The translations under genes were made by a program, and so were the position numbers. A DNA stretch of 64,000 bases from Lentimonas sp002292345 (GTDB lineage Bacteria; Verrucomicrobiota; Verrucomicrobiia; Opitutales; Coraliomargaritaceae), in assembly GCA_964187655.1 (NCBI GenBank), contig CAXLMP010000045.1, positions 12,282 to 76,281 of the forward strand, given 5' to 3'. Positions 27,908 through 36,215 of the stretch are shown here, piece by piece. Numbering within the stretch: the first letter of the stretch is position 1; each line of letters starts with the position of its first letter. Under the pieces are notes generated by a model. That model had not been told where the DNA came from. It saw nothing but the letters and a program-made list of their open reading frames with translations, and ran no database searches.

Positions 27908-28113
27908 GATGAATCGGAGCTCTTGAACACCGAATCTGCCCATAAAGTGAATTTGCAGCGTTTTGGCGATATTTTTCGATTTTAATTTTGTTATTTTACG
28001 TGAGTTTTGCACGCACGCTTTGCCATCAAAGGCACATCGACTGCTAGAATCTTGCAGGTCATTAAAGTTCTACTTGATCAACTGCACACTCTTTGTCTTG
28101 CTCCGCGGCATTC

Positions 28114-28150
28114 ACGCCAGCAGGCCTTCCTGCTGGCGTTGCGATTTTTC
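28114..28150 (+). promoter_or_regulatory. Perfect hairpin with T-run in the SulP leader (attenuator or terminator)
   Basis: An 11-pair perfect stem (ACGCCAGCAGG/CCTGCTGGCGT) with CCTT loop spans 28114-28139, followed by TGCGA and TTTTT at 28146-28150. It ends nine bases before the SulP ATG, so it could terminate transcription just before the gene or block initiation. No competing antiterminator stem was found by eye. Confidence 0.6.
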
Positions 28151-28159
28151 AAGCTGAAC

Positions 28160-29644
28160 ATGACTAATAACAAATATTTTCAAGAATGGTTTTCGAACCC
28201 ACGTCGCGATGTCATCGCTGGCACGGTCGTTGCTCTTGCGCTCATTCCTGAGGCGATCGCTTTCTCAATCATTGCGGGTGTCGACCCAAAGGTCGGTCTT
28301 TACGCTTCGTTTTGTATCGCCGTCGTCATTGCGTTCATCGGCGGCCGTTCAGGCATGATCTCTGCGGCAACAGGTGCGATGGCTGTGTTGCTTGTCTCTT
28401 TGGTGCGCGATCATGGTCTGGAATATTTGCTTCCCGCGACAATCCTTACGGGATTACTGCAAATTTTAGCTGGTGCCTTTAAATTGGGTAATTTGATGCG
28501 CTTCGTGTCGCGGTCAGTCGTTACCGGCTTCGTCAATGCACTAGCGATTATCATCTTTATGGCGCAGTTGCCACAATTCCACGGTCAGGGGCTTCTAATG
28601 TATGGTATGGTCGCAGCAGGTCTCGGGATTATTTACGGCTTACCCCTACTCACTACGACCATCCCTTCTCCTCTCGTTTGCATTGTAGTGCTGACTGGCG
28701 TCTCAATGTCGATGGGCCTTGAAACGTTAAATACCGTGGGCGATATGGGCGACTTGCCATCCACGCTGCCAATCTTTTTGTTGCCCCAAGTACCGCTCAA
28801 TTTCGAAACACTAAGTATTATTTTACCATTCGCAATCTCACTAGCGATCGTTGGCTTGCTCGAATCCTTGATGACTTCAACTATAGTCGATGATCTGACA
28901 GATACTTCGAGCGATAAAAACCGTGAATGTACGGGTCAGGGTGTCGCCAACATCGTATCCGGCTGCTTCGGCGGAATGGCGGGTTGCGCGATGATTGGCC
29001 AGTCCGTGATCAACGTCCAATCGGGCGGGCGCGGGCGTCTCTCTACATTTTCAGCTGGTATCATTCTGCTGATTCTAATCGTGGCGATGGGAGATTTGGT
29101 TGGTCAGATCCCTATGGCCGCTCTAGTTGCTGTGATGATAATGGTCTCAATCGGCACTTTTAGTTGGTCGTCGATCAAAGATTTACGCATACACCACCGC
29201 ACATCGAGTGTCGTGATGCTTACAACTGTCCTGACAACAGTTTTTACTCACAATTTAGCTTATGGCGTGGGCGCTGGTGTACTACTTAGCTCATTGTTTT
29301 TCGCCTACAAAGTATCAGGGCAACTCAACATCGCATCTGCCCTGGAAGTCTCTAAAAAAGAGCGTACGTATACTATACGTGGGCAGCTCTTTTTCGTCTC
29401 GGCTAGTAGCTTTGCCGAAGCTTTTGACTTTCGCGAGGTGGTCGATAAAGTGCGTATTGATGTATCGGCTGCACACTTTTGGGATTTGTCGGCAATTAAT
29501 GCACTCGACCGTGTTGTCTTGAAATTTCGCCGTGAAGGCACAGAAGTTGATCTGTTCGGAATGAACGAAGCAAGCCAGACCCTAATTCTCGAAGTTGCCA
29601 AGTATGACAAACCTGGTGCAATGGATGGATCAAATGGTCATTAA
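28160..29644 (+). CDS. SulP-family anion permease with C-terminal STAS domain
   Basis: A 494-residue inner-membrane transporter. The start (RRDVIAGTVVALALIPEAIAF) and AGVDPKVGLYASF are SulP signatures; about 10-12 membrane segments run to residue 390. A STAS domain follows (about 405-480, with RIDVSAAHFWDLSAINALD). SulP proteins move sulfate, bicarbonate or other anions, often with Na+ or H+; the substrate cannot be chosen. ATG 28160 is used; the open frame extends upstream through a hairpin to TTG 28007 but lacks family similarity there. A Usp gene follows after 47 bp, a pairing common for SulP genes. Confidence 0.9.
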   Translation: MTNNKYFQEWFSNPRRDVIAGTVVALALIPEAIAFSIIAGVDPKVGLYASFCIAVVIAFIGGRSGMISAATGAMAVLLVSLVRDHGLEYLLPATILTGLLQILAGAFKLGNLMRFVSRSVVTGFVNALAIIIFMAQLPQFHGQGLLMYGMVAAGLGIIYGLPLLTTTIPSPLVCIVVLTGVSMSMGLETLNTVGDMGDLPSTLPIFLLPQVPLNFETLSIILPFAISLAIVGLLESLMTSTIVDDLTDTSSDKNRECTGQGVANIVSGCFGGMAGCAMIGQSVINVQSGGRGRLSTFSAGIILLILIVAMGDLVGQIPMAALVAVMIMVSIGTFSWSSIKDLRIHHRTSSVVMLTTVLTTVFTHNLAYGVGAGVLLSSLFFAYKVSGQLNIASALEVSKKERTYTIRGQLFFVSASSFAEAFDFREVVDKVRIDVSAAHFWDLSAINALDRVVLKFRREGTEVDLFGMNEASQTLILEVAKYDKPGAMDGSNGH

Positions 29645-29691
29645 TATCCAATCCATTCACCATCAGTCATTACTCAATAACAAATTATAAG

Positions 29692-30546
29692 ATGACAAAC
29701 ATACTAGCTTGTACCGACGGCTCCATTTACGCGTCTAGCGTTTATAATCATACAGCATGGGCTGCGGCTAAGATGTCCGCCTCCGTCCACGTGCTGCACA
29801 TGCTCAATCCGCATCATGAAGACCCAGTCAAAGCGGACACCAGTGGCAGTATTGGCTTAGGCGCCAAAAGTGCCCTGCTCGCTGAGATCGTCGAACTAGA
29901 AGCGGCACGTGCTAAAGTCGCCCGTAAGCATGGCGAAGTTATCCTTGAAGATGCTATGACCCAACTCCGCGCCGCCGGAGTAGAGCAAATTGTAGCCGAT
30001 CAGAAGCATGGCCGCCTCAGTGATTCCATTGATAACTACGAACGCGACGCAGATCTCGTCGTGATTGGTAAGCGCGGCAACCACGCCGATTTCGCAGCAG
30101 GTCACATCGGCCATAACCTTGAGCGTGTCGTGCGCAGCTGTCAGCATCCGGTACTGGTGGCGTCTCGTGAATTCAGTAAAATGGAGCGCTTCATACTGGC
30201 CTTTGATGGCGGCTCCAGCTCGAAAAAAGCGGTTCAATACGCTGCCAATAATCCACTACTGCAAGGCATGAAATGCCATCTGCTCAGCATCGGCAAGGGC
30301 AGTGATAAACTCAAAGCGGCACTCGATGAAGCCAAACGATCATTAAGTGAGGCGGGCTTTGACGTCAGTGCCGAGATTCGCGACGGCGAGCCAGACAAAG
30401 TGATCGGCGAAGCCGTTGCCGAAGATCACATCGACTTACTAGTTATGGGTGCTTACGGGCATTCACATATCCGTCATCTTATTGTTGGTAGCACCACGAC
30501 AGCGATGATTCGGACAGTCCAAATCCCCGTTTTGCTGTTCCGCTAG
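29692..30546 (+). CDS. Tandem universal stress protein (two Usp domains)
   Basis: A 284-residue protein with two Usp folds. Domain 1 (about 1-155) begins ILACTDGSIYASSVY and ends with VIGKRGNHADFAAGHIG; domain 2 (about 160-284) carries the complete ATP-binding loop GAYGHSHIRHLIVGST. Usp proteins bind ATP or act as stress-linked partners; this one may interact with the neighbouring SulP STAS domain, which is inference from adjacency. It is probably co-transcribed with the SulP gene. Confidence 0.9.
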   Translation: MTNILACTDGSIYASSVYNHTAWAAAKMSASVHVLHMLNPHHEDPVKADTSGSIGLGAKSALLAEIVELEAARAKVARKHGEVILEDAMTQLRAAGVEQIVADQKHGRLSDSIDNYERDADLVVIGKRGNHADFAAGHIGHNLERVVRSCQHPVLVASREFSKMERFILAFDGGSSSKKAVQYAANNPLLQGMKCHLLSIGKGSDKLKAALDEAKRSLSEAGFDVSAEIRDGEPDKVIGEAVAEDHIDLLVMGAYGHSHIRHLIVGSTTTAMIRTVQIPVLLFR

Positions 30547-30569
30547 AAACCGCTATTACGCTCCACCAT

Positions 30570-31616
30570 ATGAGCATTGAAATACAGCCATTCGGCAACT
30601 TATCAACTGGTGAAGCTGTCAGTCTCTTCACACTGACCAACAAAAATGGCCTATCCGCGAAAATAACCAACTATGGTGGCATAATCGTTGCACTCAGCGT
30701 GCCAGATAGAGATGGCAAATTTGCCGATATTGTTCTGGGCAAGGACTCACTTGAGGACTATGCCGCAGGACACCCGCATTTCGGTGCGATCACTGGTCGT
30801 GTCGCGGGTCGCATATCCGGTGCTCAATTTACCTTAGCTGGCAAAAACTATCCTCTCGCGGCGAACAATGGTCCCAACTGTCTACACGGTGGTCTAAAGG
30901 GCTATGATCAACTCCTATGGACCGCTGAAATTATCAACGATCACGGCGTCGATAAACTGCGCCTCTCGATCATCGACCCCGACGGTAGCAATGGTTTTCC
31001 AGGAACGGTCGAATGTACCGTCACCTACGCGCTGCTCGATGATAATACGCTCGAAATCGCCTACACGGCGTGCTCCGACAAGACGACTCCGTTGAACCTG
31101 ACAAATCACTCGTATTTCAATCTTAAAGGCTCAGGCGAGGGAGATATTCTAGACCATGAAGTGCAAATTTTCGCAGACTCGGTAGCGTCAATTGATGCCA
31201 ATGGTACCTTGCTTGGCCGCCGCGACCCGGTGGTGGATGGATTCAACGACTACAGAAATCCTGTCGTGCTTGGCAGTCGCGAGCTCAACAGCAATAACGC
31301 CGACATTCACTTCTTCCTTGAAAATGGCCGCACCAAGTTACCACAGGTCGCCGCTATCGTGCACGAACCTACATCAGGTCGAACCGTGGAGGTCTTCACC
31401 ACTGAACCGGGGGTACAATTTTATGCGGGACTCTCTCTGTCTGCTGATGCACCAGAAGTCGGAAAGGATGGCCTTATTCACGGCGCAAAGACAGGATTTT
31501 GCCTCGAGACTCAGGACTATGCCGATAGCATCAATTGTCCCAAAATGGGCGGTGCGATCCTCAGGCCCGATGAGCCATTTAGCTCCACCACCCTCTACCG
31601 CTTCAGCGCGAAATAA
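30570..31616 (+). CDS. galM: Aldose 1-epimerase (galactose mutarotase)
   Basis: A 348-residue mutarotase interconverting alpha and beta anomers of aldoses. Family signatures are visible: ITNYGGIIVALSVPD near the N-terminus, NGPNCLHGGLKGYD, the catalytic-His region LNLTNHSYFNLKG, and the C-terminal PGVQFYAG and GFCLETQDYADS (catalytic Glu). No signal peptide, so cytoplasmic. It starts 23 bp after the Usp gene. No gal operon surrounds it, so the physiological sugar is open; glucose from glycogen turnover is possible. Confidence 0.93.
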   Translation: MSIEIQPFGNLSTGEAVSLFTLTNKNGLSAKITNYGGIIVALSVPDRDGKFADIVLGKDSLEDYAAGHPHFGAITGRVAGRISGAQFTLAGKNYPLAANNGPNCLHGGLKGYDQLLWTAEIINDHGVDKLRLSIIDPDGSNGFPGTVECTVTYALLDDNTLEIAYTACSDKTTPLNLTNHSYFNLKGSGEGDILDHEVQIFADSVASIDANGTLLGRRDPVVDGFNDYRNPVVLGSRELNSNNADIHFFLENGRTKLPQVAAIVHEPTSGRTVEVFTTEPGVQFYAGLSLSADAPEVGKDGLIHGAKTGFCLETQDYADSINCPKMGGAILRPDEPFSSTTLYRFSAK

Positions 31617-31697
31617 TGTATTGCAGGGTCGCTGCTTAGCGATTGGCGAAATCTGAGGTTGAATATCATTGGCAGCGATCGGCGTTGTCGCTATTCA

Positions 31698-31725
31698 CTC
31701 TCAGCTCTCAACTCTCAGCTCTCAA
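31698..31725. repeat. Two tandem copies of a 14-bp repeat, CTCTCAGCTCTCAA
   Basis: Copies at 31698-31711 and 31712-31725 are identical. The unit itself contains two CTCTCA hexamers, and the CT-rich tract continues to the ABC-F start at 31770. It lies in the leader of that gene and may act in unstructured translation initiation. Confidence 0.75.
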
Positions 31726-31769
31726 GTCTCCTCTTTGAAGTCTCCCCCTTTAAACTCTCACACTCTAAC

Positions 31770-33665
31770 GTGGCACTACTCACATATCGAAATCTGACTG
31801 TCTCCTTTGGCGGCCCTCGCCTACTTGATGACGCTGGTATCACCATCGAAAAGCGCGAACGCATCTGCCTAATTGGCCGTAATGGTGAAGGCAAGTCCAC
31901 GCTGCTGCGCATTATCGACGGCGAGATTAAACCAGACACAGGTGAGATCGAAGCCATTCCAGGTCTGCGTGTAGGTAAGCTAGACCAAGAAGTGCCGCCC
32001 CATTTAGATAGTACCGTTTTTGAAATTGTTGCCGATGGACTCGGCCCAGCCGCCAAGGTCGTCGCGGAATACCACCGTCTGGCACACGAATACGACGATA
32101 ATCAGGACGACGCCATTGCGACTCGTTTAGACGATTTACAAGAAGAGCTAGACCGCACCGACGGTTGGTCATTGGAACACAAGGTCGAAAATATCCTCAA
32201 TCGCGTCGAGCTTGATGGCGATGCTCAGTTCTCTTCGCTCTCTGGTGGTAACAAGCGCCGCGCTTTGCTCGCCCGTGCACTCACCGCTGATCCACATATT
32301 CTTCTGCTTGATGAACCGACTAATCATCTCGATATTCCCGGTATCCGTTGGTTGGAGGAATTTCTGCGTAAGGCCGACATCTCCCTGCTGTTCGTCTCGC
32401 ACGATCGTGCCTTTATTCGCCGCGTCGCCAACCGTATCATCGACCTCGATCGCGGTCAGCTCACTTCCTGGAACTGTGAATACGAGACCTATCTCACGCG
32501 TAAGGCGGATTTGCTCGCCGGCGAAGCAAAGCAGCAAGCCGTGTTTGATAAAAAGCTAGCCGAAGAAGAAGTCTGGATCCGTAAAGGTATCCAAGCCCGT
32601 CGCACTCGCAACGAAGGCCGCGTGCGTTCACTGCAAAAGCTTCGAATCGAACGGGCCAAACGTCGCAACATCATCGGCACCTCGACTCTCAGCGTAAACG
32701 AAGGCCAGCTATCTGGGCGCAAGGTTCTGACAGTCGATAACATCAGTTACGATTGGGGCAACAAGCCACTCATCCAAGACTTTTCCACCGTCATTTGGCG
32801 CGGTGATAAGATCGGTATCGTCGGCCTCAATGGCTCCGGTAAAACCACCCTACTCAACTTACTACTGGAAAAATTGCAGCCTCAACAGGGATCCGTCACG
32901 GTCGGTACTAAGCTCGAAGTCGCGTATTTTGACCAACATCGCGCCCAACTTGATGATAAGCTGACGGTCGCTGAAAACGTCTGCCCATCTGGTGAAATGG
33001 TGACGATCAATGGCCGTCCGCGCCATATCATTACCTACTTGCAAGACTTCCTATTCACTCCAGAAACCTCGCGCTCGCCCATCACCAAACTTTCCGGGGG
33101 TGAACGCGCACGCTTGCTACTCGCACGGCTCTTTCTACAGCCCGCAAATGTGCTAGTGCTCGATGAGCCGACCAATGATCTCGACATCGAAACCGTTGAG
33201 TTGCTCGAAGAGCGCCTGCTCGATTACGACGGCACCCTGCTACTGGTCAGTCACGACCGTAGCTTCCTCGACAATGTCGTCACTAGCACGATCGCTCTAG
33301 AAGGCGATGGCGTCGTGACTGAATATAATGGTGGCTGTGAAGACTGGTTGGAGCAATTTGAAGCGCGCAAAACTGCCGAAGCACTCGCAGCAAAAGTACC
33401 GGCTACCGTTGCAAAACCTGCAGAACCTGCAGTTGCAGTAACGCCTGCACGAAAGCTAACCAATAAAGAGCGCGAAGCACTCCAAACCTTACCCGCTAAA
33501 ATCGAACAGCTCGAAGCCGAACATGCAGCTCTGAGCGAGAAAATGGCCTCCGCGGAATACTACCAAGACCAGACAAGTGACATGGCTGGAGACGCTAAGC
33601 GCCTAGAGCAACTCGAAGCCGATACGATTGCAGCATACGAACAATTTGAGGCACTGACAGGGTAA
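31770..33665 (+). CDS. ABC-F family ATPase (Uup-like)
   Basis: A 631-residue soluble protein with two ABC ATPase domains and no membrane segments. Domain 1: Walker A GRNGEGKST, signature LSGGNKRRALLARAL, Walker B ILLLDEPTNHLD. Domain 2: GLNGSGKTT, LSGGERARLLLARLF, VLVLDEPTNDLD. A linker rich in Arg/Lys lies between, and a C-terminal coiled coil (KIEQLEAEHAALSEKM to the end) matches Uup. ABC-F proteins act on ribosomes; Uup is linked to DNA transposition control and ribosome assembly. GTG 31770 is chosen because homology begins at ALLTYRNLTVSFGG; TTG 31659 upstream would run through CT repeats. Confidence 0.92.
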   Translation: MALLTYRNLTVSFGGPRLLDDAGITIEKRERICLIGRNGEGKSTLLRIIDGEIKPDTGEIEAIPGLRVGKLDQEVPPHLDSTVFEIVADGLGPAAKVVAEYHRLAHEYDDNQDDAIATRLDDLQEELDRTDGWSLEHKVENILNRVELDGDAQFSSLSGGNKRRALLARALTADPHILLLDEPTNHLDIPGIRWLEEFLRKADISLLFVSHDRAFIRRVANRIIDLDRGQLTSWNCEYETYLTRKADLLAGEAKQQAVFDKKLAEEEVWIRKGIQARRTRNEGRVRSLQKLRIERAKRRNIIGTSTLSVNEGQLSGRKVLTVDNISYDWGNKPLIQDFSTVIWRGDKIGIVGLNGSGKTTLLNLLLEKLQPQQGSVTVGTKLEVAYFDQHRAQLDDKLTVAENVCPSGEMVTINGRPRHIITYLQDFLFTPETSRSPITKLSGGERARLLLARLFLQPANVLVLDEPTNDLDIETVELLEERLLDYDGTLLLVSHDRSFLDNVVTSTIALEGDGVVTEYNGGCEDWLEQFEARKTAEALAAKVPATVAKPAEPAVAVTPARKLTNKEREALQTLPAKIEQLEAEHAALSEKMASAEYYQDQTSDMAGDAKRLEQLEADTIAAYEQFEALTG

Positions 33666-34067
33666 GTCGTGTGGTCGATGGATTAGTAATACGAAACGGA
33701 CTTCACGCAGGGAGTCTCTTTTCATTGTTTTGGCTTCATCAAATTAGCATGTTTCATTGCCCTAATTCTTCCCTTAAGCAAAAGCACAATCTAGTGATCA
33801 ACGCCGATCATTATAGCGACTAAGCAATCATGCAAGTGGTGACCTCTGCGGTCGCGGCCAAACAAGCTGGACAAGTAGCACGAACAATACGGAGGTGATC
33901 CATCCCAGATCTTGCCATGCCATACTTGGCAGAGACGAGCAACGCCTCGTCTACAATGTCTTCTTGTGAGAGACCGTTCGGTGCGTGACACAACTACGCT
34001 CACCATCTACCACTAGCATTCTAGTATTGTCTGCCACGTCGCCATTCGCCAATGCTTTGAGATCGCT
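33666..34067. other. Intergenic region with a possible small minus-strand ORF
   Basis: 402 bp between the ABC-F and flavoprotein genes. On the minus strand 33993-33820 there is a 58-codon open frame with protein-like composition (GLSQEDIVDEALLVSAKYGM, then HLRIVRATCPACLAA) starting only at TTG. I do not recognise it. A seven-pair hairpin AGACGAG/CTCGTCT lies within it at 33933-33952. No convincing promoter or RNA gene was seen. Confidence 0.3.
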
Positions 34068-35357
34068 ATGACGATCTCGACGCTCGACACCACACACTCC
34101 CAGAAACATATCGCCATCATCGGTGGTGGCGCTGCTGGTTTTTTTGCGGCCATCACCGCAGCCGAAGCAAATCCTGCTGCGAACGTCACCATCTACGAGC
34201 GCAGCCAACACACACTGAGTAAAGTGAAAATCTCTGGCGGGGGTCGTTGTAATGTCACTCATAGTTGCTTTGATCCTGCCAAACTCGCCAGTCATTATCC
34301 ACGCGGCTCACGCGAACTGCGAGGCGCCTTTCATCGATGGCAACCACAAGACACGATCCACTGGTTCGCCGAGCGTGACGTCACACTGAAGACAGAAGCC
34401 GACGGGCGCATGTTTCCAGACACCGACGATTCGCAGACTATCATTGATTGCTTTCATACCGCGTCCGGTAACGCCGGCGTAAAATTACTTAAAGGCGTGG
34501 GCCTTAAAGGGCTCAGTCAAAACTCCAACGGCTCGTTCAATCTGAAGCTCACCGACGACACTCAAGCACACGCCGACGCGATCTGTATCGCCACTGGCTC
34601 GCTCAAGACAGCCCCTTTGACTCAGGCTCTCGAAACTCTCGGACATACCATCGAACCGCTCGCGCCTTCGCTATTTGCATTCAACATAGCCGACAAACGC
34701 ACCCACGGCCTCGCTGGCCTCTCGGTGCAAAATGCCAGCGTATCTTTAGTCGCGTCGTCGCTTGCGACGGCCTCTACGCGCAAATCTAAGTCACTCGCAC
34801 AGACTGGCCCGATCCTCATTACCCACCGCGGTTTTAGCGGTCCCGCAATTTTACGCCTCTCCGCATGGGAAGCGCGCAGCCTGCAGGATCAGAACTATCA
34901 CTTCGATATAATCATTAACTGGCTAGGCGATCAAACTGAGAACCAAGTGCGCGAGCAATTCGACAAACTTCGCAAACACAAAGGTCGCACCTTCGTCAAA
35001 AGCAAAATCTTTAAAGCCATCCCACGACGACTTTGGGAACGCATCGTCGAAGCCGTTGGCATCAGCGCTGCCACTACGTGGTCACAACTTTCTAAAGCAA
35101 TCGAAAACACACTCATCCACGAACTGATCGCCGCCCGTTTTAGCGTCCAAGGCAAGACCACCAACAAAGATGAGTTCGTCACCTGTGGCGGCGTGCGCCT
35201 CAAGGAAGTTGATTTAAAAACCATGCAGAGTCGCAAAGTCTCAGGCCTTTATTTCGCCGGCGAATGCCTAGACATCGACGGAATCACGGGCGGCTTCAAT
35301 TTTCAGGCCGCTTGGACGGGCGGGCGAATTGCCGGACTGGCGATGGCTAAAGAGTAG
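34068..35357 (+). CDS. HI0933/BaiN-family flavoprotein (TIGR00275-like)
   Basis: A 429-residue FAD-binding protein. IAIIGGGAAGFFAAITAAEA is at about residues 15-34 and KVKISGGGRCNVTHS, the family hallmark, near residue 55. The C-terminus has VTCGGVRLKEVDLKTM and GLYFAGECLDIDGITGGFNFQ in separate blocks, the FAD-binding end. Biochemical roles are poorly defined; the related BaiN acts on bile acid intermediates, which need not apply here. It belongs to a different subfamily from the protein at 15319. Confidence 0.87.
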   Translation: MTISTLDTTHSQKHIAIIGGGAAGFFAAITAAEANPAANVTIYERSQHTLSKVKISGGGRCNVTHSCFDPAKLASHYPRGSRELRGAFHRWQPQDTIHWFAERDVTLKTEADGRMFPDTDDSQTIIDCFHTASGNAGVKLLKGVGLKGLSQNSNGSFNLKLTDDTQAHADAICIATGSLKTAPLTQALETLGHTIEPLAPSLFAFNIADKRTHGLAGLSVQNASVSLVASSLATASTRKSKSLAQTGPILITHRGFSGPAILRLSAWEARSLQDQNYHFDIIINWLGDQTENQVREQFDKLRKHKGRTFVKSKIFKAIPRRLWERIVEAVGISAATTWSQLSKAIENTLIHELIAARFSVQGKTTNKDEFVTCGGVRLKEVDLKTMQSRKVSGLYFAGECLDIDGITGGFNFQAAWTGGRIAGLAMAKE

Positions 35358-35396
35358 TTACGGATAGTGCCCCTCCATCCACAACGATCCTCGCGG

Positions 35397-35795
35397 TCAT
35401 CCACCCGCTCGCACAGGTTTATAACCCAACTTCTCGAGTTCGCTCATCACTCGGTCGCAGACATCCCCCTGTAGTTCAATCCCGCGGCCTTTGAGTGCGC
35501 CTCCACAGGCACAAATCTTTTTAAACTTTAAGGTCATCGCTTCGAGTTCTTTGAGCGGGATGCAGGTCGGAAATTCGCTTAACGTTGTCACCGTCTTGCC
35601 ACCACGGCCTGCTTTTTCGCGGCGTACTTCGACGCGCCCTTTGGACTTTACCTTCTTGTCGGTCGCCTTCGGGCGCATCTGCTCGGACGTTGGTCCACTC
35701 GGCAGACCACCCGCATTGAGTGCCTCGAATGGATTGCTAGCAAAGGCTTGGCTCGCACCGTCGGTCGAGATTTTACTTTTAGAACGCTTGCTCAT
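35397..35795 (-). CDS. SUI1/YciH-family translation initiation factor-like protein
   Basis: A 132-residue protein with a basic, low-complexity N-terminal half and a SUI1 (eIF1-like) domain at about 60-130: VTTLSEFPTCIPLKELEAM, CACGGALKGRGIELQGD, VMSELEKLGYKPVRAGG in order. In E. coli YciH influences start-site fidelity at the 30S subunit. This is of interest where most genes lack Shine-Dalgarno sites, though a link is speculative. Its ATG overlaps the stop of the upstream small gene by four bases (ATGA type), indicating translational coupling. Confidence 0.9.
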   Translation of the reverse strand: MSKRSKSKISTDGASQAFASNPFEALNAGGLPSGPTSEQMRPKATDKKVKSKGRVEVRREKAGRGGKTVTTLSEFPTCIPLKELEAMTLKFKKICACGGALKGRGIELQGDVCDRVMSELEKLGYKPVRAGG

Positions 35796-36004
35796 GGATG
35801 ATGTGGGCTATCGGGATTATCGAGCCAGACCAATGCTTTGGCATAGCTGCGCTTAGTCAAAAAGTGTAGCAGTCGATCTTGCAAACCAGGTGTTTGCGCA
35901 CAAGCATCGAGTCGCGCAAGTACCGATCGCAGTGTTTCACCCTCTGGCAAATCACGCACCTGAGTGATGCATTCCAAGTCCATCTTTAGCTGTTCTTGAT
36001 CCAT
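35792..36004 (-). CDS. Small hypothetical protein coupled to the SUI1 gene
   Basis: A 70-residue helical, acidic protein (MDQEQLKMDLECITQVRDLP at the start; LLHFLTKRSYAKALVWLDN near the end) that I do not recognise. It has no membrane segment. The four-base overlap with the downstream SUI1 gene supports it as real. It diverges from sucA across the region with tandem TGACGTCA palindromes. Confidence 0.7.
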   Translation of the reverse strand: MDQEQLKMDLECITQVRDLPEGETLRSVLARLDACAQTPGLQDRLLHFLTKRSYAKALVWLDNPDSPHHP

Positions 36005-36075
36005 TCCATACTTTCATAATGATGCCGTACCAGGTGCAAGACCATAACGAATCGAACTCTAGCTTAGCCATAAAA

Positions 36076-36107
36076 CTTGACGTCAAGATATAAAACATGA
36101 CGTCAAG
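36076..36107. promoter_or_regulatory. Tandem palindromic operator candidates upstream of sucA
   Basis: CTTGACGTCAAG (36076-36087, a perfect 12-bp palindrome) and CATGACGTCAAG (36096-36107) share flanks (TAAAA before each). Their centres are 20 bp apart, two helical turns, as expected for a dimeric regulator binding cooperatively on one DNA face. They lie 109-140 bp before the sucA start and could also serve the divergent small gene. The regulator is unknown. Confidence 0.7.
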
Positions 36108-36215
36108 CCATTCTAGTATTAGCTAAGCGAATAACCCAACTAATCTACCTTTAAGATTTGCAGCGCTAATAACTAAATCCTAACTTGGCTGACTCCACTC
36201 CCTTTTATTAAAGTC

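Noticed and set aside
24452..28012. SNF2 helicase as part of a phage defence island
   Set aside because: No nuclease, methylase, PLD or other defence gene is adjacent; neighbours are a small membrane protein and a SulP transporter.
33951..34295. Minus-strand frame overlapping the flavoprotein start
   Set aside because: Overlaps the FAD-binding motif coding sequence of a clear gene; shadow frame.
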